A stretch of DNA of 64,000 bases from Pseudomonadota bacterium (lineage in GTDB: Bacteria > Myxococcota_A > Polyangia > Polyangiales > Polyangiaceae). Positions within the stretch are counted from its first letter, which is position 1. The number at the start of each line of letters is the position of its first letter. The position numbers and the translations under genes were made by a program. Where the stretch lies: the NCBI GenBank assembly GCA_023423895.1, contig JAFAER010000021.1, positions 62,001-126,000 of the forward strand, given 5' to 3'. The notes under the pieces were generated by a model. That model saw only the letters and a program-made list of their open reading frames with translations. It was not told the origin of the DNA and made no database searches. Below are positions 8,717-17,179 of this stretch, piece after piece.

Positions 8717-10138
8717 ATGGCGAGCCAGACGCCCCCAACGCAGGTCCCGAACGCCCTCCGTGTCGCCGTCGTGTGGGGCACCACCGTCGTCGCGCTCCGC
8801 ACGCTCGCTCGCGGTGAGTCCTTCCGTCTCGGAGACACGCCCGACGCGAGCCTCCCGATCCCGGAAGGTCTCGAGATGGCGCCCTCGCCGGTGCGCGCCG
8901 CGGCGGGCGGCTGGGAGCTCGACGCGCGCGGCTGTCTCGGCGGTCTGCTCACGCTTCGCGGGCGCGCCGAAGATCCGGTCGCGATCGCGCGCACGAGCGT
9001 GGCGGTCCCGATCATGCCGGGTGACTTCGGCCTGATCCAGTACGGCCAGCTCTCGCTCTTCTTCCAGTACACGACGCAGCCGATCAAGATGAGCGCGTTC
9101 CGGGGCCCGGAGCTCCTCGTGCTCCTCGCCGGCCTGTGCAGCGCGATCCTCCACGTCGGAGGCATCCTTCTCCTGTCGACGCTCTCGACGCCGTTCCCTT
9201 ATCCCAAGCCGCCGGAGCTCGAGTCGGCCGACGAGCTCGCGTCGCGCTTCAAGGTGAAGCGAGCGCAGCTCGAGCCGCCCCCGCCGCCTGCCGTCGCCGA
9301 AGGCGATCAAGCCGGTGGCGCGGGCATCAAGGATCCCGGCGCGCAGGACAAGAAGGAGCAAGGCGGCGGCAAGAAGATCAAAGGCGACGAGGGCAAGCTC
9401 GGCCTGAACAAGACGGCCGATCACACGAGCCTGCCTGGCGAGATCAAACCGACGACGCACTACGGTGGACTGAGCGAGGTGCTCGAGGGCGACACGGGCA
9501 AAGAGATCCAGAACACGCTCAAGTCGATCAACACCGTGTCCGCCGCGCTCTCCGGGTTGAACTCGAAGGACATGGTCCTCGGTAGTGGCCCGGGCACCGG
9601 GCTGAAGGGGGCCGGCGGCGGAGGAGGCGGCAACGGTCCCGGCGTCGCTTATGGAAGCGGGACGCTCGACACGGGCTTCGGAGCTGGCACCGGCGGCGGG
9701 TTCGGAGCGGGTGGTGGTGGTCCGGGCGGGCGCGGCGCTGGCGGCAACGGCAAGGGCGGCGCGGGTGGCGGTGGCGGTGGCGGGAACGGCGGTGGTCCCG
9801 GCGAGGCGAAGGTCGCCGTTGCAGCGGGTGCGACGGCGGCGCGTGGTGGTCTGTCGCCGGAGCAGATCCGGCGCGTCGTCATGAGTCACATCGGAGCCGT
9901 GCGCGCGTGTTACGAGAGCGAGGCGCAGCGCAACCCGGGCCTCAAAGGCGGTGTGACCGTGCAGTGGCAGATCGATCCCGGAGGGAACGTGACGAGCGCA
10001 TCGGTCGGCGGCTCGACGCTCTCGAACCCACGCGTCGAGGGCTGTGTCGTTCGTCAGGTCCAGCGATGGAAGTTTCCGACGAGCGATTCGCCGACCACCG
10101 TCGCGGGCTTCCCGTTCAAGTTCGGCGTCGGCGGCTGA
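8717..10138 (+). CDS. FHA-like/TM/AgmX-PglI C-terminal protein, GltG/PglI-like
   Basis: The 473-aa product starts at an ATG preceded by a strong purine-rich ribosome-binding site (GAGGAAGACGAGG). Domains in order: an FHA-like cytoplasmic beta domain (about 12-120), one transmembrane helix (about 133-155), a Pro/Lys/Gly-rich periplasmic linker with a strongly Gly-rich stretch (about 300-365), and a TonB-like AgmX/PglI C-terminal domain from about 376 (SPEQIRRVVMSHIGAVRACYE, then PRVEGCVVRQVQRWKFP). This FHA-TM-TonB-like layout is that of M. xanthus GltG (PglI), an inner-membrane protein linking the motor to periplasmic and outer-membrane parts. No AglRQS motor or GltH-J homologue lies next to it here. 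Confidence 0.85.
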   Translation: MASQTPPTQVPNALRVAVVWGTTVVALRTLARGESFRLGDTPDASLPIPEGLEMAPSPVRAAAGGWELDARGCLGGLLTLRGRAEDPVAIARTSVAVPIMPGDFGLIQYGQLSLFFQYTTQPIKMSAFRGPELLVLLAGLCSAILHVGGILLLSTLSTPFPYPKPPELESADELASRFKVKRAQLEPPPPPAVAEGDQAGGAGIKDPGAQDKKEQGGGKKIKGDEGKLGLNKTADHTSLPGEIKPTTHYGGLSEVLEGDTGKEIQNTLKSINTVSAALSGLNSKDMVLGSGPGTGLKGAGGGGGGNGPGVAYGSGTLDTGFGAGTGGGFGAGGGGPGGRGAGGNGKGGAGGGGGGGNGGGPGEAKVAVAAGATAARGGLSPEQIRRVVMSHIGAVRACYESEAQRNPGLKGGVTVQWQIDPGGNVTSASVGGSTLSNPRVEGCVVRQVQRWKFPTSDSPTTVAGFPFKFGVGG

Positions 10139-10312
10139 ACGGAGCTCGGCCGCGCGCGTCGGAGCTGAGCTGCGTTCCGGGGGCCTCCTGCCTCATGAAC
10201 GACCGATCTGTCGTGGTGCGACGCACGGCCGAGCGGAGGACTGCGTATCGGCGATTACGCTCTCGTGGCGTTTCGCGACGCTCGGCACGATTGTTGGAGG
10301 TCAAACTATCTC

Positions 10313-10328
10313 CCGATTAGGAAATCGG
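10313..10328. promoter_or_regulatory. Short inverted repeat upstream of the RND efflux genes
   Basis: CCGATT-AGGA-AATCGG, two perfect 6-bp arms around a 4-base centre, lies 63 bases before the adaptor start, in a locally AT-richer stretch. It could be an operator for a metal-responsive regulator, but no regulator gene is adjacent, so this is a weak candidate. Confidence 0.3.
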
Positions 10329-10390
10329 CAGGTCGTGGTGGCAGAATGACGGGCTCTGCGGTACTTGGCGTCACGTCGCGGAATCCCGAC

Positions 10391-11542
10391 ATGTCGAAGA
10401 TCCATCCTCTCATTGGTCTCGTTCTCCTGTTCCCGCTTGCCGGTTGCCCCGGTGAGAAGTCCGTGCGTGCCGAAGACAGCGCACCGGCAGCCAAGTCGGA
10501 CGGGACCAAGCTCGTAAAGTTCGATCCGAAGTCGCTCGAGCGCCTCGGCATCAAGGTCGAGCCCGCCGGCAGCAACGCTGGCTCGCTCGATCTCGAGGTG
10601 CCCGGCTCGCTCGAGTACAACCTCGACAAGTACGCGGAGGTCGGAACGCTCGTCGACGGACGCCTCACGAGCATCACGGTCAAACCCGGTGATGTCGTGA
10701 AGAAGGGCAAGGTGCTCGCCACGCTCGTGGTGCCGTCGATCGCGAACGCGCAGGCCGAATATCTCGCGGCAGAGGCCGCGGCGAAGTCGGCGAAGACGAA
10801 CGTCGATCGCGAAGACTCGCTCCTCGAAAAGGGGCTCACGACCGCACGCGAAGCGGAGCAGGCGCGAGCCGAAGCGTCGAAGACCGAGGCGGACCTTGCC
10901 GCCTCGCGCGCGAAGCTCCAGGCCCTCGGCGTGGGGCAGCCGAGCGCAGGGACGAACATCTCGGGCGCAGGCATGTTGACGCTCACCTCGCCGATCGACG
11001 GCGTGGTCGTTCGTCGCGACGCGATCCTCGGACGCTTCCTCCAGGCGAAAGAGACCGCGTTCGTCATCGCCGACCCGCACGACCTTCGAGCGGCGCTCAA
11101 CGTTTACGAGGCGGACCTCCCGTACTTCCAGGTCGGCCAGGAGGCGGAGATCTTCGTCGACGCTCTCCCGGGCAAGTCGTTCAAGGGAAAGATCGTCCTG
11201 GTCGAGCCGCAGATCGGAAAGCAGAGCCGCTCGGCGCGCGCGTACATCGACGTGCCGAATCAGGAAGAGCTGCTCAAGCCTGGGCTGTTCGTCCGCGCGA
11301 GCATCAGGCTGCCCGAGACCGTCACGCATGGGCGCCTGCTCGTCCCGGCACCGGCAGTGCAGCCGATCGGCGACGACAAGGTCGTGTTCGTCGAGAAAGA
11401 GCCGGGGACGTTCGAGGTTCGCAAAGTGCAAATCGCTCGCAAGACGACCGAGGTCGCCGAGCTCCGTGAGGGGCTCGCGAAGGGCGAGAAGATCGTCGTC
11501 GACGGCGCATTCGTGCTCCGCGGCGAAGTCACGAAGCAATGA
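10391..11542 (+). CDS. Heavy-metal RND efflux periplasmic adaptor lipoprotein (CusB/CzcB family)
   Basis: The ATG at 10391 gives a lipoprotein signal with lipobox LAGC (Cys19). An in-frame ATG at 10346 would bury that signal and is less likely. The 383-aa protein has the membrane-fusion layout: a lipoyl/barrel-sandwich half (GRLTSITVKPGDVVKKGKVL), an alpha-helical hairpin rich in Ala/Glu/Lys (about 120-180), the second barrel-sandwich half (TSPIDGVVVRRDAILG), and a beta-barrel (VNVYEADLPYFQVG-like and EPQIGKQSRSARAYIDV). It connects the RND pump encoded 13 bases downstream to an outer-membrane channel. Substrate is likely a divalent or monovalent metal ion; which one cannot be told from the adaptor. 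Confidence 0.9.
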   Translation: MSKIHPLIGLVLLFPLAGCPGEKSVRAEDSAPAAKSDGTKLVKFDPKSLERLGIKVEPAGSNAGSLDLEVPGSLEYNLDKYAEVGTLVDGRLTSITVKPGDVVKKGKVLATLVVPSIANAQAEYLAAEAAAKSAKTNVDREDSLLEKGLTTAREAEQARAEASKTEADLAASRAKLQALGVGQPSAGTNISGAGMLTLTSPIDGVVVRRDAILGRFLQAKETAFVIADPHDLRAALNVYEADLPYFQVGQEAEIFVDALPGKSFKGKIVLVEPQIGKQSRSARAYIDVPNQEELLKPGLFVRASIRLPETVTHGRLLVPAPAVQPIGDDKVVFVEKEPGTFEVRKVQIARKTTEVAELREGLAKGEKIVVDGAFVLRGEVTKQ

Positions 11543-11555
11543 TCCGGAGCCAGCG

Positions 11556-14500
11556 ATGAAAGGTCTGGTCCTCTGGGCAGCGAAGAACGCGTTCGTCGCG
11601 ATCATGATCTGCCTCGGCATCATCGCCGCGGGTGGATACGCGGCGAAGGAGCTCGCGATCGACGCGGTGCCCGATCTCACCAACATCCAGGTGCAGGTCG
11701 TCACGCGTGCGTCTGCGCTCTCGGCCACCGAGGTCGAGTCGCAGATCACGCAGCCGATCGAGCGCGGCATGATGGGCGTTCCGGGACTGAAGCTGACCCG
11801 CAGCGTCAGCAAGCTCGGCATCTCGATCGTCACGCTCATCTTCACGGACGACGTCGACGTCTACTTCGCGCGACAGCTCGTCAACGAGCGCCTCATCCAG
11901 ATCAAGGAGCAGATCCCGGCCGAGGTCGGTAAGCCGGAGCTCGGCCCGATCACGACGGCGCTCGGCGAGATCTACATGTTCGAGCTCAAAGGCGAGGGTC
12001 GCTCGCCCGAGGAGCTCCGCACGATCGTCGAATGGCAGCTCGGCCCGAAGCTGAGGCAGGTGCCCGGCGTCATCGAGGTCGTCGGGTTCGGCGGCTCGCT
12101 GAAGCAATATCGCGTCACGCTCGACCCCGCGCGTCTCGCCGCCCACGGCGTCTCCATCGAGATGGTGAAGGAGGCGATCTCGAAGGACAACCGCGTCGGA
12201 GGCGGTGGCTACGTCGAGTCCTCCGGCGAGCAGATCGTCCTTCGCGGCGACGCTCGCTACAAGGGCCTCGAGGACATCGCGGCCACGGTCGTTCGTACCG
12301 ACGAATCGGGCATCCCGGTTCGCATCAGCCAGCTCGGTGTCGTCGACACCGGCCCTGCCCTCCGTCAGGGCGCCATGACGCGCGACGGCCGCGGCGAGAT
12401 CGTCGGCGGCAGCGTGCTCATGCTCAAAGGCGCGAACAGCCGCGATGTCGTCGCGAGCGTGAAGGAGAAGATCGAGGAGATCTCGCCGTACCTTCCGAAC
12501 GGCGTCACGATCGACCCCTATTACGACCGCGCGGACTACATCAATCGCGTCCTCAAGACGGTCGCCAAGAACCTGACCGAAGGCGCGGTCATCGTCGTCG
12601 TCTGCCTCCTGCTCACGCTCGGCAGTCTCCGTGCTGGCTTGCTCGTCGCCGGCGCGATCCCGTTCGCGATGCTCGTCGGCTTCATCGGCCTCAACGCCGT
12701 CGGTTACACCGGCAACGTCATGAGCCTCGGCGCGATCGACTTCGGCATCGTCGTCGAGGGCGCCGTCCTCACGGTCGAGCACGCGATGACGCACGGCGCG
12801 AACGTCGCTGATCGGAACCGCCGTCGGCGCCGGATCATGAACGCGATGGCGGACGTCGCGAAGCCCGCGGTCTTCAGCGTCGTCATCACGATCCTCGTCT
12901 TCCTACCGCTCGTCACCCTCGAGGACATCGAGGGGAAGATGTTCCGTCCGGTCGTCGTTTCGCTGTGCTTCATGCTCGCGGGCGCGCTGATCTACGCGCT
13001 CGTGCTCGTGCCAGCCGTGGGGCCGCGCTTCCTTCGTGGCTCTGCAGACGCGCGGGAACCGTGGCTCATCCGCAAGCTCCGCGTCGTCTACGCACCCGCG
13101 CTCGATCTCGCCCTGAAGCGTCCGTGGATGGCGATCGCGGGAGCGGCTGTCCTCGCCGTGGGGTTGCTCTCCACCGGCGCGTCGATGGGCGCAGAGTTCC
13201 TTCCGCGCATCTTCGAGGGCGCTTACGCGCTCGATACGCTCCGTCCGCCGAGCACGAACGTGAAGCAGGCGATCGACCTGTCGCGCATTGCCGAGCAGAC
13301 GCTCAAGGAGACGCCCGAGGTCGAGACCGTCGTCAGCCGTATCGGTCGTCCCGAAGGCGCCGTCGACTACGCCGGTCCGGAGTCGAGTGACTGCTTCGTC
13401 ATCCTCAAGCCGCGCGAGCAGTGGCGAAAGGACATGACGCCGGAGAAGCTCGCGCAGGAGCTGGCGGACAAGCTCGAGGCGCGCGTCCCGGCGACGCTCC
13501 ACGCGTTCAGCCAGCCGATCGAGATGCGCGTCAACGACCTCGTCGCCGGCATCAAGGGTGACGTTGCGATCAAGGTCTACGGCGACGATCTCCAGCAGAT
13601 GCAGGACATCTCGGACGAGATCCGCAAGGCCGTCGCTTCCACGCCCGGCGCCGCGGACACGAAGATGGAGATCGTCACCGGTCTGCCCTCCATCCGCGTC
13701 GAGATCAACCGTGACAAGGTCGGACGCCTCGGCGTCCCGCCGGGGAGCGTCCTCGACGCGCTCGCCATGGCGCGCGCGGGACAGCCGGTCGGCATCGTGC
13801 GCGAGGGCGAGCGCGTGTTCGACCTGACGCTCCGCCTCGGCGGCGAACGTGTCGACGACGCGCGCGATCTCGAGCGCCTGCCGCTCGCGACACAGCAGGG
13901 CAACCTCGTCCCGCTGAGCATGGTCGCGGACGTGAAGACCGAGGACACCATCGTCATCGTCGGCCGCGAGCAGAACAAGCGCCGACTCATCGTCCAGACG
14001 AACGTGCGTGGTCGCGACATGGTCGGCTTCGTCAAAGAGGCGCAGGCGAAGGTCGCGGCGCTGAACGTCCCGAAGTCGATGGAGGTCGTCTGGGGCGGCC
14101 AGTTCGAGAACTTCAATCGCGCGAAGTCGCGCCTGTCGATGCTCGTGCCGGTCTCGATCGGCGTCATCGCGCTGATGCTCGTCTTCATGTTCCGCAACCT
14201 GAAGTACATGTTCATCACGCTCGCGAACCTTCCGTTCGCGATCGGCGGTGGCGTCTTCGCGCTCATCTTGCGAGGGTTGCCGTTCAGCATCCCGGCAGGC
14301 GTCGGCTTCATCGCCCTCTGCGGTGTCGCCGTCATGACCGGCATCGTCATGACGCAGAGCCTCATCGACACACCACGTGAGGCCGACATCGTCGCGCGCG
14401 TGCGCAAAGCCTCCCTCGCGGCATTCCGAGCGCCGTTCAGCACGGCCCTCGTCGCCGCGATCGGCTTCATCCCGGCCGCCACGGCGACCGGCACCGGCGC

Positions 14501-14735
14501 CGAGGTGCAGAGGCCGCTCGCCACCGTCGTCATCGGCGGCCTGCTCATCGGCATGGTCATCTCCATGCTGGCGCTGCCGGCGATGCTCCTCATCGCCGCC
14601 CGTCGCGAGGCGCTCGAGCCCGAGCAGGAAGAGTCCGACGGCTTCGAGGACGAGGACGACGCACTTCCGCATTCGGGCGCGCACGGCCACGCCGGTCATC
14701 ACGACGGGAACGGCGCCCACGCGCACGGCGAGTAG
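11556..14735 (+). CDS. Heavy-metal efflux RND transporter (CzcA/CusA family)
   Basis: The 1059-aa protein starts at the ATG at 11556, 13 bases after the adaptor gene. It shows the HME-RND features: an N-terminal TM helix, DAVPDLTNIQVQV, SKLGISIVTLIF, two groups of TM helices around residues 340-540 and 865-1030, and two large periplasmic loops. In TM4 the proton-relay region reads DFGIVVEGAVLTVE (about 395-408): the Asp and final Glu of CzcA are present, but the middle Asp is Glu401. The C-terminus is acidic, then carries seven histidines in the last 21 residues, a likely cytoplasmic metal-binding tail. Inner-membrane, proton-driven export of metal ions. No CzcC/CusC outer-membrane factor is encoded nearby. 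Confidence 0.92.
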   Translation: MKGLVLWAAKNAFVAIMICLGIIAAGGYAAKELAIDAVPDLTNIQVQVVTRASALSATEVESQITQPIERGMMGVPGLKLTRSVSKLGISIVTLIFTDDVDVYFARQLVNERLIQIKEQIPAEVGKPELGPITTALGEIYMFELKGEGRSPEELRTIVEWQLGPKLRQVPGVIEVVGFGGSLKQYRVTLDPARLAAHGVSIEMVKEAISKDNRVGGGGYVESSGEQIVLRGDARYKGLEDIAATVVRTDESGIPVRISQLGVVDTGPALRQGAMTRDGRGEIVGGSVLMLKGANSRDVVASVKEKIEEISPYLPNGVTIDPYYDRADYINRVLKTVAKNLTEGAVIVVVCLLLTLGSLRAGLLVAGAIPFAMLVGFIGLNAVGYTGNVMSLGAIDFGIVVEGAVLTVEHAMTHGANVADRNRRRRRIMNAMADVAKPAVFSVVITILVFLPLVTLEDIEGKMFRPVVVSLCFMLAGALIYALVLVPAVGPRFLRGSADAREPWLIRKLRVVYAPALDLALKRPWMAIAGAAVLAVGLLSTGASMGAEFLPRIFEGAYALDTLRPPSTNVKQAIDLSRIAEQTLKETPEVETVVSRIGRPEGAVDYAGPESSDCFVILKPREQWRKDMTPEKLAQELADKLEARVPATLHAFSQPIEMRVNDLVAGIKGDVAIKVYGDDLQQMQDISDEIRKAVASTPGAADTKMEIVTGLPSIRVEINRDKVGRLGVPPGSVLDALAMARAGQPVGIVREGERVFDLTLRLGGERVDDARDLERLPLATQQGNLVPLSMVADVKTEDTIVIVGREQNKRRLIVQTNVRGRDMVGFVKEAQAKVAALNVPKSMEVVWGGQFENFNRAKSRLSMLVPVSIGVIALMLVFMFRNLKYMFITLANLPFAIGGGVFALILRGLPFSIPAGVGFIALCGVAVMTGIVMTQSLIDTPREADIVARVRKASLAAFRAPFSTALVAAIGFIPAATATGTGAEVQRPLATVVIGGLLIGMVISMLALPAMLLIAARREALEPEQEESDGFEDEDDALPHSGAHGHAGHHDGNGAHAHGE

Positions 14736-14745
14736 CGCGCCGGCC

Positions 14746-15075
14746 GTGAGTCCTGTCCACGCCAAACCGATCGTGCTCACGATGCTCGCGATCGGCCTGG
14801 CGGGCGTGAGCCTGCCTGCGCTGCCGCGTGCACCGGTCGTGGTGCTGGCCGGCTGCTGCAGCTCGTGGGAGCCGTCGTTCCCGGAGGCCGTCTCGGTCGC
14901 GAAGGACGACGCGAGCGAGGACTTCTCGTGCAAGCCGGGTGATGTGTCGGCGTCGCTCGTCGCGACGGCACATTCGAAGCAAGCCACGGTACGCGCGCAG
15001 GGCTGCAACCAGACGGCGAACTACGACTGCACCGTGAGCTGCGGCGACTGGAGCTGCCAGCAGATGGCGCGTTAG
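14746..15075 (+). CDS. Small cysteine-rich exported protein
   Basis: A GTG at 14746 (or ATG at 14782) begins a product of about 109 aa. It has a hydrophobic N-terminal stretch ending VVLAGCC, which resembles a signal peptide and possible lipobox. The C-terminal half has regularly spaced cysteines (FSCKPGD, QGCNQTANYDCTVSCGDWSCQQ), suggesting a disulfide-stabilised extracytoplasmic domain. It begins 11 bases after the RND pump gene and may be co-transcribed with it; a link to metal handling is only guessed from position. Family unknown. Confidence 0.6.
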   Translation: MSPVHAKPIVLTMLAIGLAGVSLPALPRAPVVVLAGCCSSWEPSFPEAVSVAKDDASEDFSCKPGDVSASLVATAHSKQATVRAQGCNQTANYDCTVSCGDWSCQQMAR

Positions 15076-15141
15076 GCCAAGCTCGGCCGCGGAGGGCCGA
15101 TCGCGCGGTTCCGGGATCCAGGCTAGGGTTGGCCCCTTTTC

Positions 15142-15417
15142 ATGGACTGGAAGCTCCTCTTCTCGACATTCGCCGCCATCTTCGTCGCTGAGCTCGGGGA
15201 CAAGACGCAGCTTGCAGCGCTCTCCCTGTCTGCGGGCTCGAGCTCGAAGCTCACTGTCTTCGCCGGCTCCGCGCTCGCGCTCGTGATGAGCTCGGCCATT
15301 GCCATCGGCTTCGGCGACGGCATCAGCCGCGTCGTCTCTCCGCTCTGGCTCCGCCGCGCCGCTGGCGTGATCTTCATCCTGCTCGGGCTCGTCTACCTCG
15401 TGAAGAAGGCAGACTGA
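15142..15417 (+). CDS. Single-domain UPF0016/GDT1 (TMEM165-type) cation transporter
   Basis: The 91-aa membrane protein carries the family signature E-L-G-D-K-T at residues 17-22 inside the first hydrophobic helix, with two further helices (about 34-56 and 70-88). UPF0016 members, such as the MneA manganese exporters, normally have two such halves, fused or encoded as a gene pair. Here only one half is visible, so a homodimer is expected. The start ATG at 15142 directly follows a GGCCCCTTTTC stretch. Likely substrate is Mn2+ or Ca2+, by family knowledge. Confidence 0.88.
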   Translation: MDWKLLFSTFAAIFVAELGDKTQLAALSLSAGSSSKLTVFAGSALALVMSSAIAIGFGDGISRVVSPLWLRRAAGVIFILLGLVYLVKKAD

Positions 15418-15418
15418 C

Positions 15419-15436
15419 CGCGTCCTCGCGGACGCG
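15419..15436. terminator. Hairpin between convergent genes
   Basis: CGCGTCC-TCGC-GGACGCG forms a perfect 7-bp stem with a 4-base loop directly after the UPF0016 stop and just before the stop of the convergent protease gene. Its position fits a bidirectional terminator, although no T-run follows. Confidence 0.45.
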
Positions 15437-15442
15437 CCGCGC

Positions 15443-16918
15443 TCACTTCGTCTTGCAGCCGTTGTTCGGGCGCGAGTCGTCCGGGCAGATGAGCGCGCAG
15501 ATGCCCGTGCCGAGATCCACGAGCTCGTCCGGAGCGCAGTCGTCGTCCGTGAGGTCTTCTTTCGGGACGCCGTTCGTGATCTTGACCCTGTATGCATAAT
15601 ACAGGTTCTTCACGACCATCTTCTCGCTGACCCACGCGTAGCCGCCGTCGCCCCACGACGTTCCCCAGCTGTTGTGGATGAGGAACTGTTTTCCGCTCGG
15701 CGTCTCGCGGTAGCCGCTGATGACGACCGCGTGACCGCTCTGCGGCTCGCCCCAGTCCGGGATGACCGCGTTCTTCATCTTCTTGTTCGTCCAGTTGCTT
15801 CCGTCGATGAGGAACGCCGCCCAGATGTCGGAGCCGCTCGCGAGGATGCCGAGCAGGTCCTCCATGTTCGGCGGCTCGACCTGGAGCTTCTCGATCGAGG
15901 AGATCTTGTAGATGCCTTCGGCCTGGGACTTCTCGTACTTGGCCATGAGGCTCTTGTCGTCACGCCAGCCGTTCGCCTTCACGCCGTAGGCCTCGGCGCA
16001 CTCCGTCGCGTAGGAGCCCTTGCCCTGGAAGAGCATGCAGGCCTCCTTGTCGTTCTGCGGCCACGCCGTGTAGACGGCGACCGGCTGCGCGATGTTTCCG
16101 TCGGCGGCGGCGCCCATGTTGGGCAGCCCGTATCGTGACCAGACGTGCATCGGCGACGTCATCCGGTCGCGATCGCCCGGCTTCAAGTTGCCGGCGCGGA
16201 TCGCGGCGTTGTCGAGCGCGCTCGAGAGCGAGTGGCCGGTGCACGATCCGACCCCGCCCTGGTTCTTGACGGGACCTTCGAGGTTCTTGGCCCGGTGGTC
16301 GACGGAGTCGGGGAGGCTCTCACCGATCTGCACGGGACCACCAGCGGCCGGCGCACCGCCGACGGCGACCGACGGCGACCGGCCGACACCCGTGAGTCGG
16401 TTCGGGGAGACCGATAGCGTGCTGGCGCGCAGTCGGAGCGGCGTGAACAGGCGCTGGGCTCCGGTGACGAGCTTGGCCTTGCGCGCCGTGAGATGAGGGA
16501 CGGCTTTCGTCGCCGCCGTGTACTTGGCGCAGTCGATGTGGACCCAGTTGTTGTCCGAGACCTCGACGTAGCCGCAGCTCTTCGGGTTGCGCTTGGCGAT
16601 CTCCTGGACCTTCGCGAGGTTGATCGCAATGGCGCTGTTCGCGACGAGCTGGTTGGGGGCGATCGCGTTCGACTGCGCGGGCCGGGCTGCGGCTGCCGGG
16701 GTTGCTGCGGTCGACGGCGAAGCGCCGAGTCGACGGAGCGGTCCAGAGGCCGGCGCGGCCGGTTTGGGAGCGGCGGCCGGAGGAGCGGCTGCCGGTGCAC
16801 GGCGTGCCTGCGGTGCCCGAGGCTGCGAGCCACCACCACTGCCGCCGTTGCCGTCGGTGCCGATCTGCACCGCGCAGGAGGCGGTGAGAACCATGGTGGC
16901 GATCGCAAACATCCTCAT
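15443..16918 (-). CDS. Papain-like (C1A) cysteine peptidase lipoprotein
   Basis: Start at 16918 (ATG) is chosen because it follows a GAGAGGAG ribosome-binding site and gives a lipobox LTASC (Cys15). The product is 491 aa. A Gly/Pro/Ala-rich linker spans about 20-85, a possible propeptide or extra domain about 86-195, and the peptidase domain runs from about 200. The active site is complete: oxyanion Gln220 and nucleophile Cys226 in KNQGGVGSCTGHS, His396 in QSGHAVVISGY, and Asn416 in IHNSWGTSWGDGGYAWV. The protein is probably anchored to the outer membrane or surface and may digest prey or matrix protein. An in-frame extension to 17134 has no signal peptide and is not preferred. Confidence 0.9.
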   Translation of the reverse strand: MRMFAIATMVLTASCAVQIGTDGNGGSGGGSQPRAPQARRAPAAAPPAAAPKPAAPASGPLRRLGASPSTAATPAAAARPAQSNAIAPNQLVANSAIAINLAKVQEIAKRNPKSCGYVEVSDNNWVHIDCAKYTAATKAVPHLTARKAKLVTGAQRLFTPLRLRASTLSVSPNRLTGVGRSPSVAVGGAPAAGGPVQIGESLPDSVDHRAKNLEGPVKNQGGVGSCTGHSLSSALDNAAIRAGNLKPGDRDRMTSPMHVWSRYGLPNMGAAADGNIAQPVAVYTAWPQNDKEACMLFQGKGSYATECAEAYGVKANGWRDDKSLMAKYEKSQAEGIYKISSIEKLQVEPPNMEDLLGILASGSDIWAAFLIDGSNWTNKKMKNAVIPDWGEPQSGHAVVISGYRETPSGKQFLIHNSWGTSWGDGGYAWVSEKMVVKNLYYAYRVKITNGVPKEDLTDDDCAPDELVDLGTGICALICPDDSRPNNGCKTK

Positions 16919-17080
16919 CGTCGTCCGCTCCTCTCCGCACGAGACCGCTCGGGGCCTTTCGACCCCGAAGACGTTCGACGGCGAACGTTGGATGGTATTC
17001 GCCGCTCCGGCCGCAAGGGAAGCGAGTCCGTGCTCGAGCTCCGCCTGTTTCGTGCCATGCCCCCGTCGCGTCATCCGTCC

Positions 17081-17107
17081 ATCCGCGCCATCCGCGCCAT
17101 CCGCGCA
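17081..17107. repeat. Three 9-bp tandem repeats (ATCCGCGCC)
   Basis: ATCCGCGCC occurs at 17081-17089 and 17090-17098, followed by ATCCGCGCA at 17099-17107, in the divergent spacer between the cysteine peptidase and ftsE. It may affect either promoter or be neutral slippage. Confidence 0.8.
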
Positions 17108-17179
17108 TGCGCGCGTCCCCCGAACGGATGGCAAGCCGAAAAGTTGTAGGTGAAAGGAGCGAGCTGGTACCGGAAAAGC

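Noticed and set aside
10281..10297. Sigma-54-like sequence CGGCACG-ATTG-TTGG before the efflux genes
   Set aside because: The -12 element ends in GG instead of GC and the -24 lacks the first T, so it does not meet the consensus.
12903..15008. Minus-strand open frame of about 700 codons opposite the RND pump
   Set aside because: Composition is Arg/Asp-rich without domains; the plus-strand protein is clearly the real gene.
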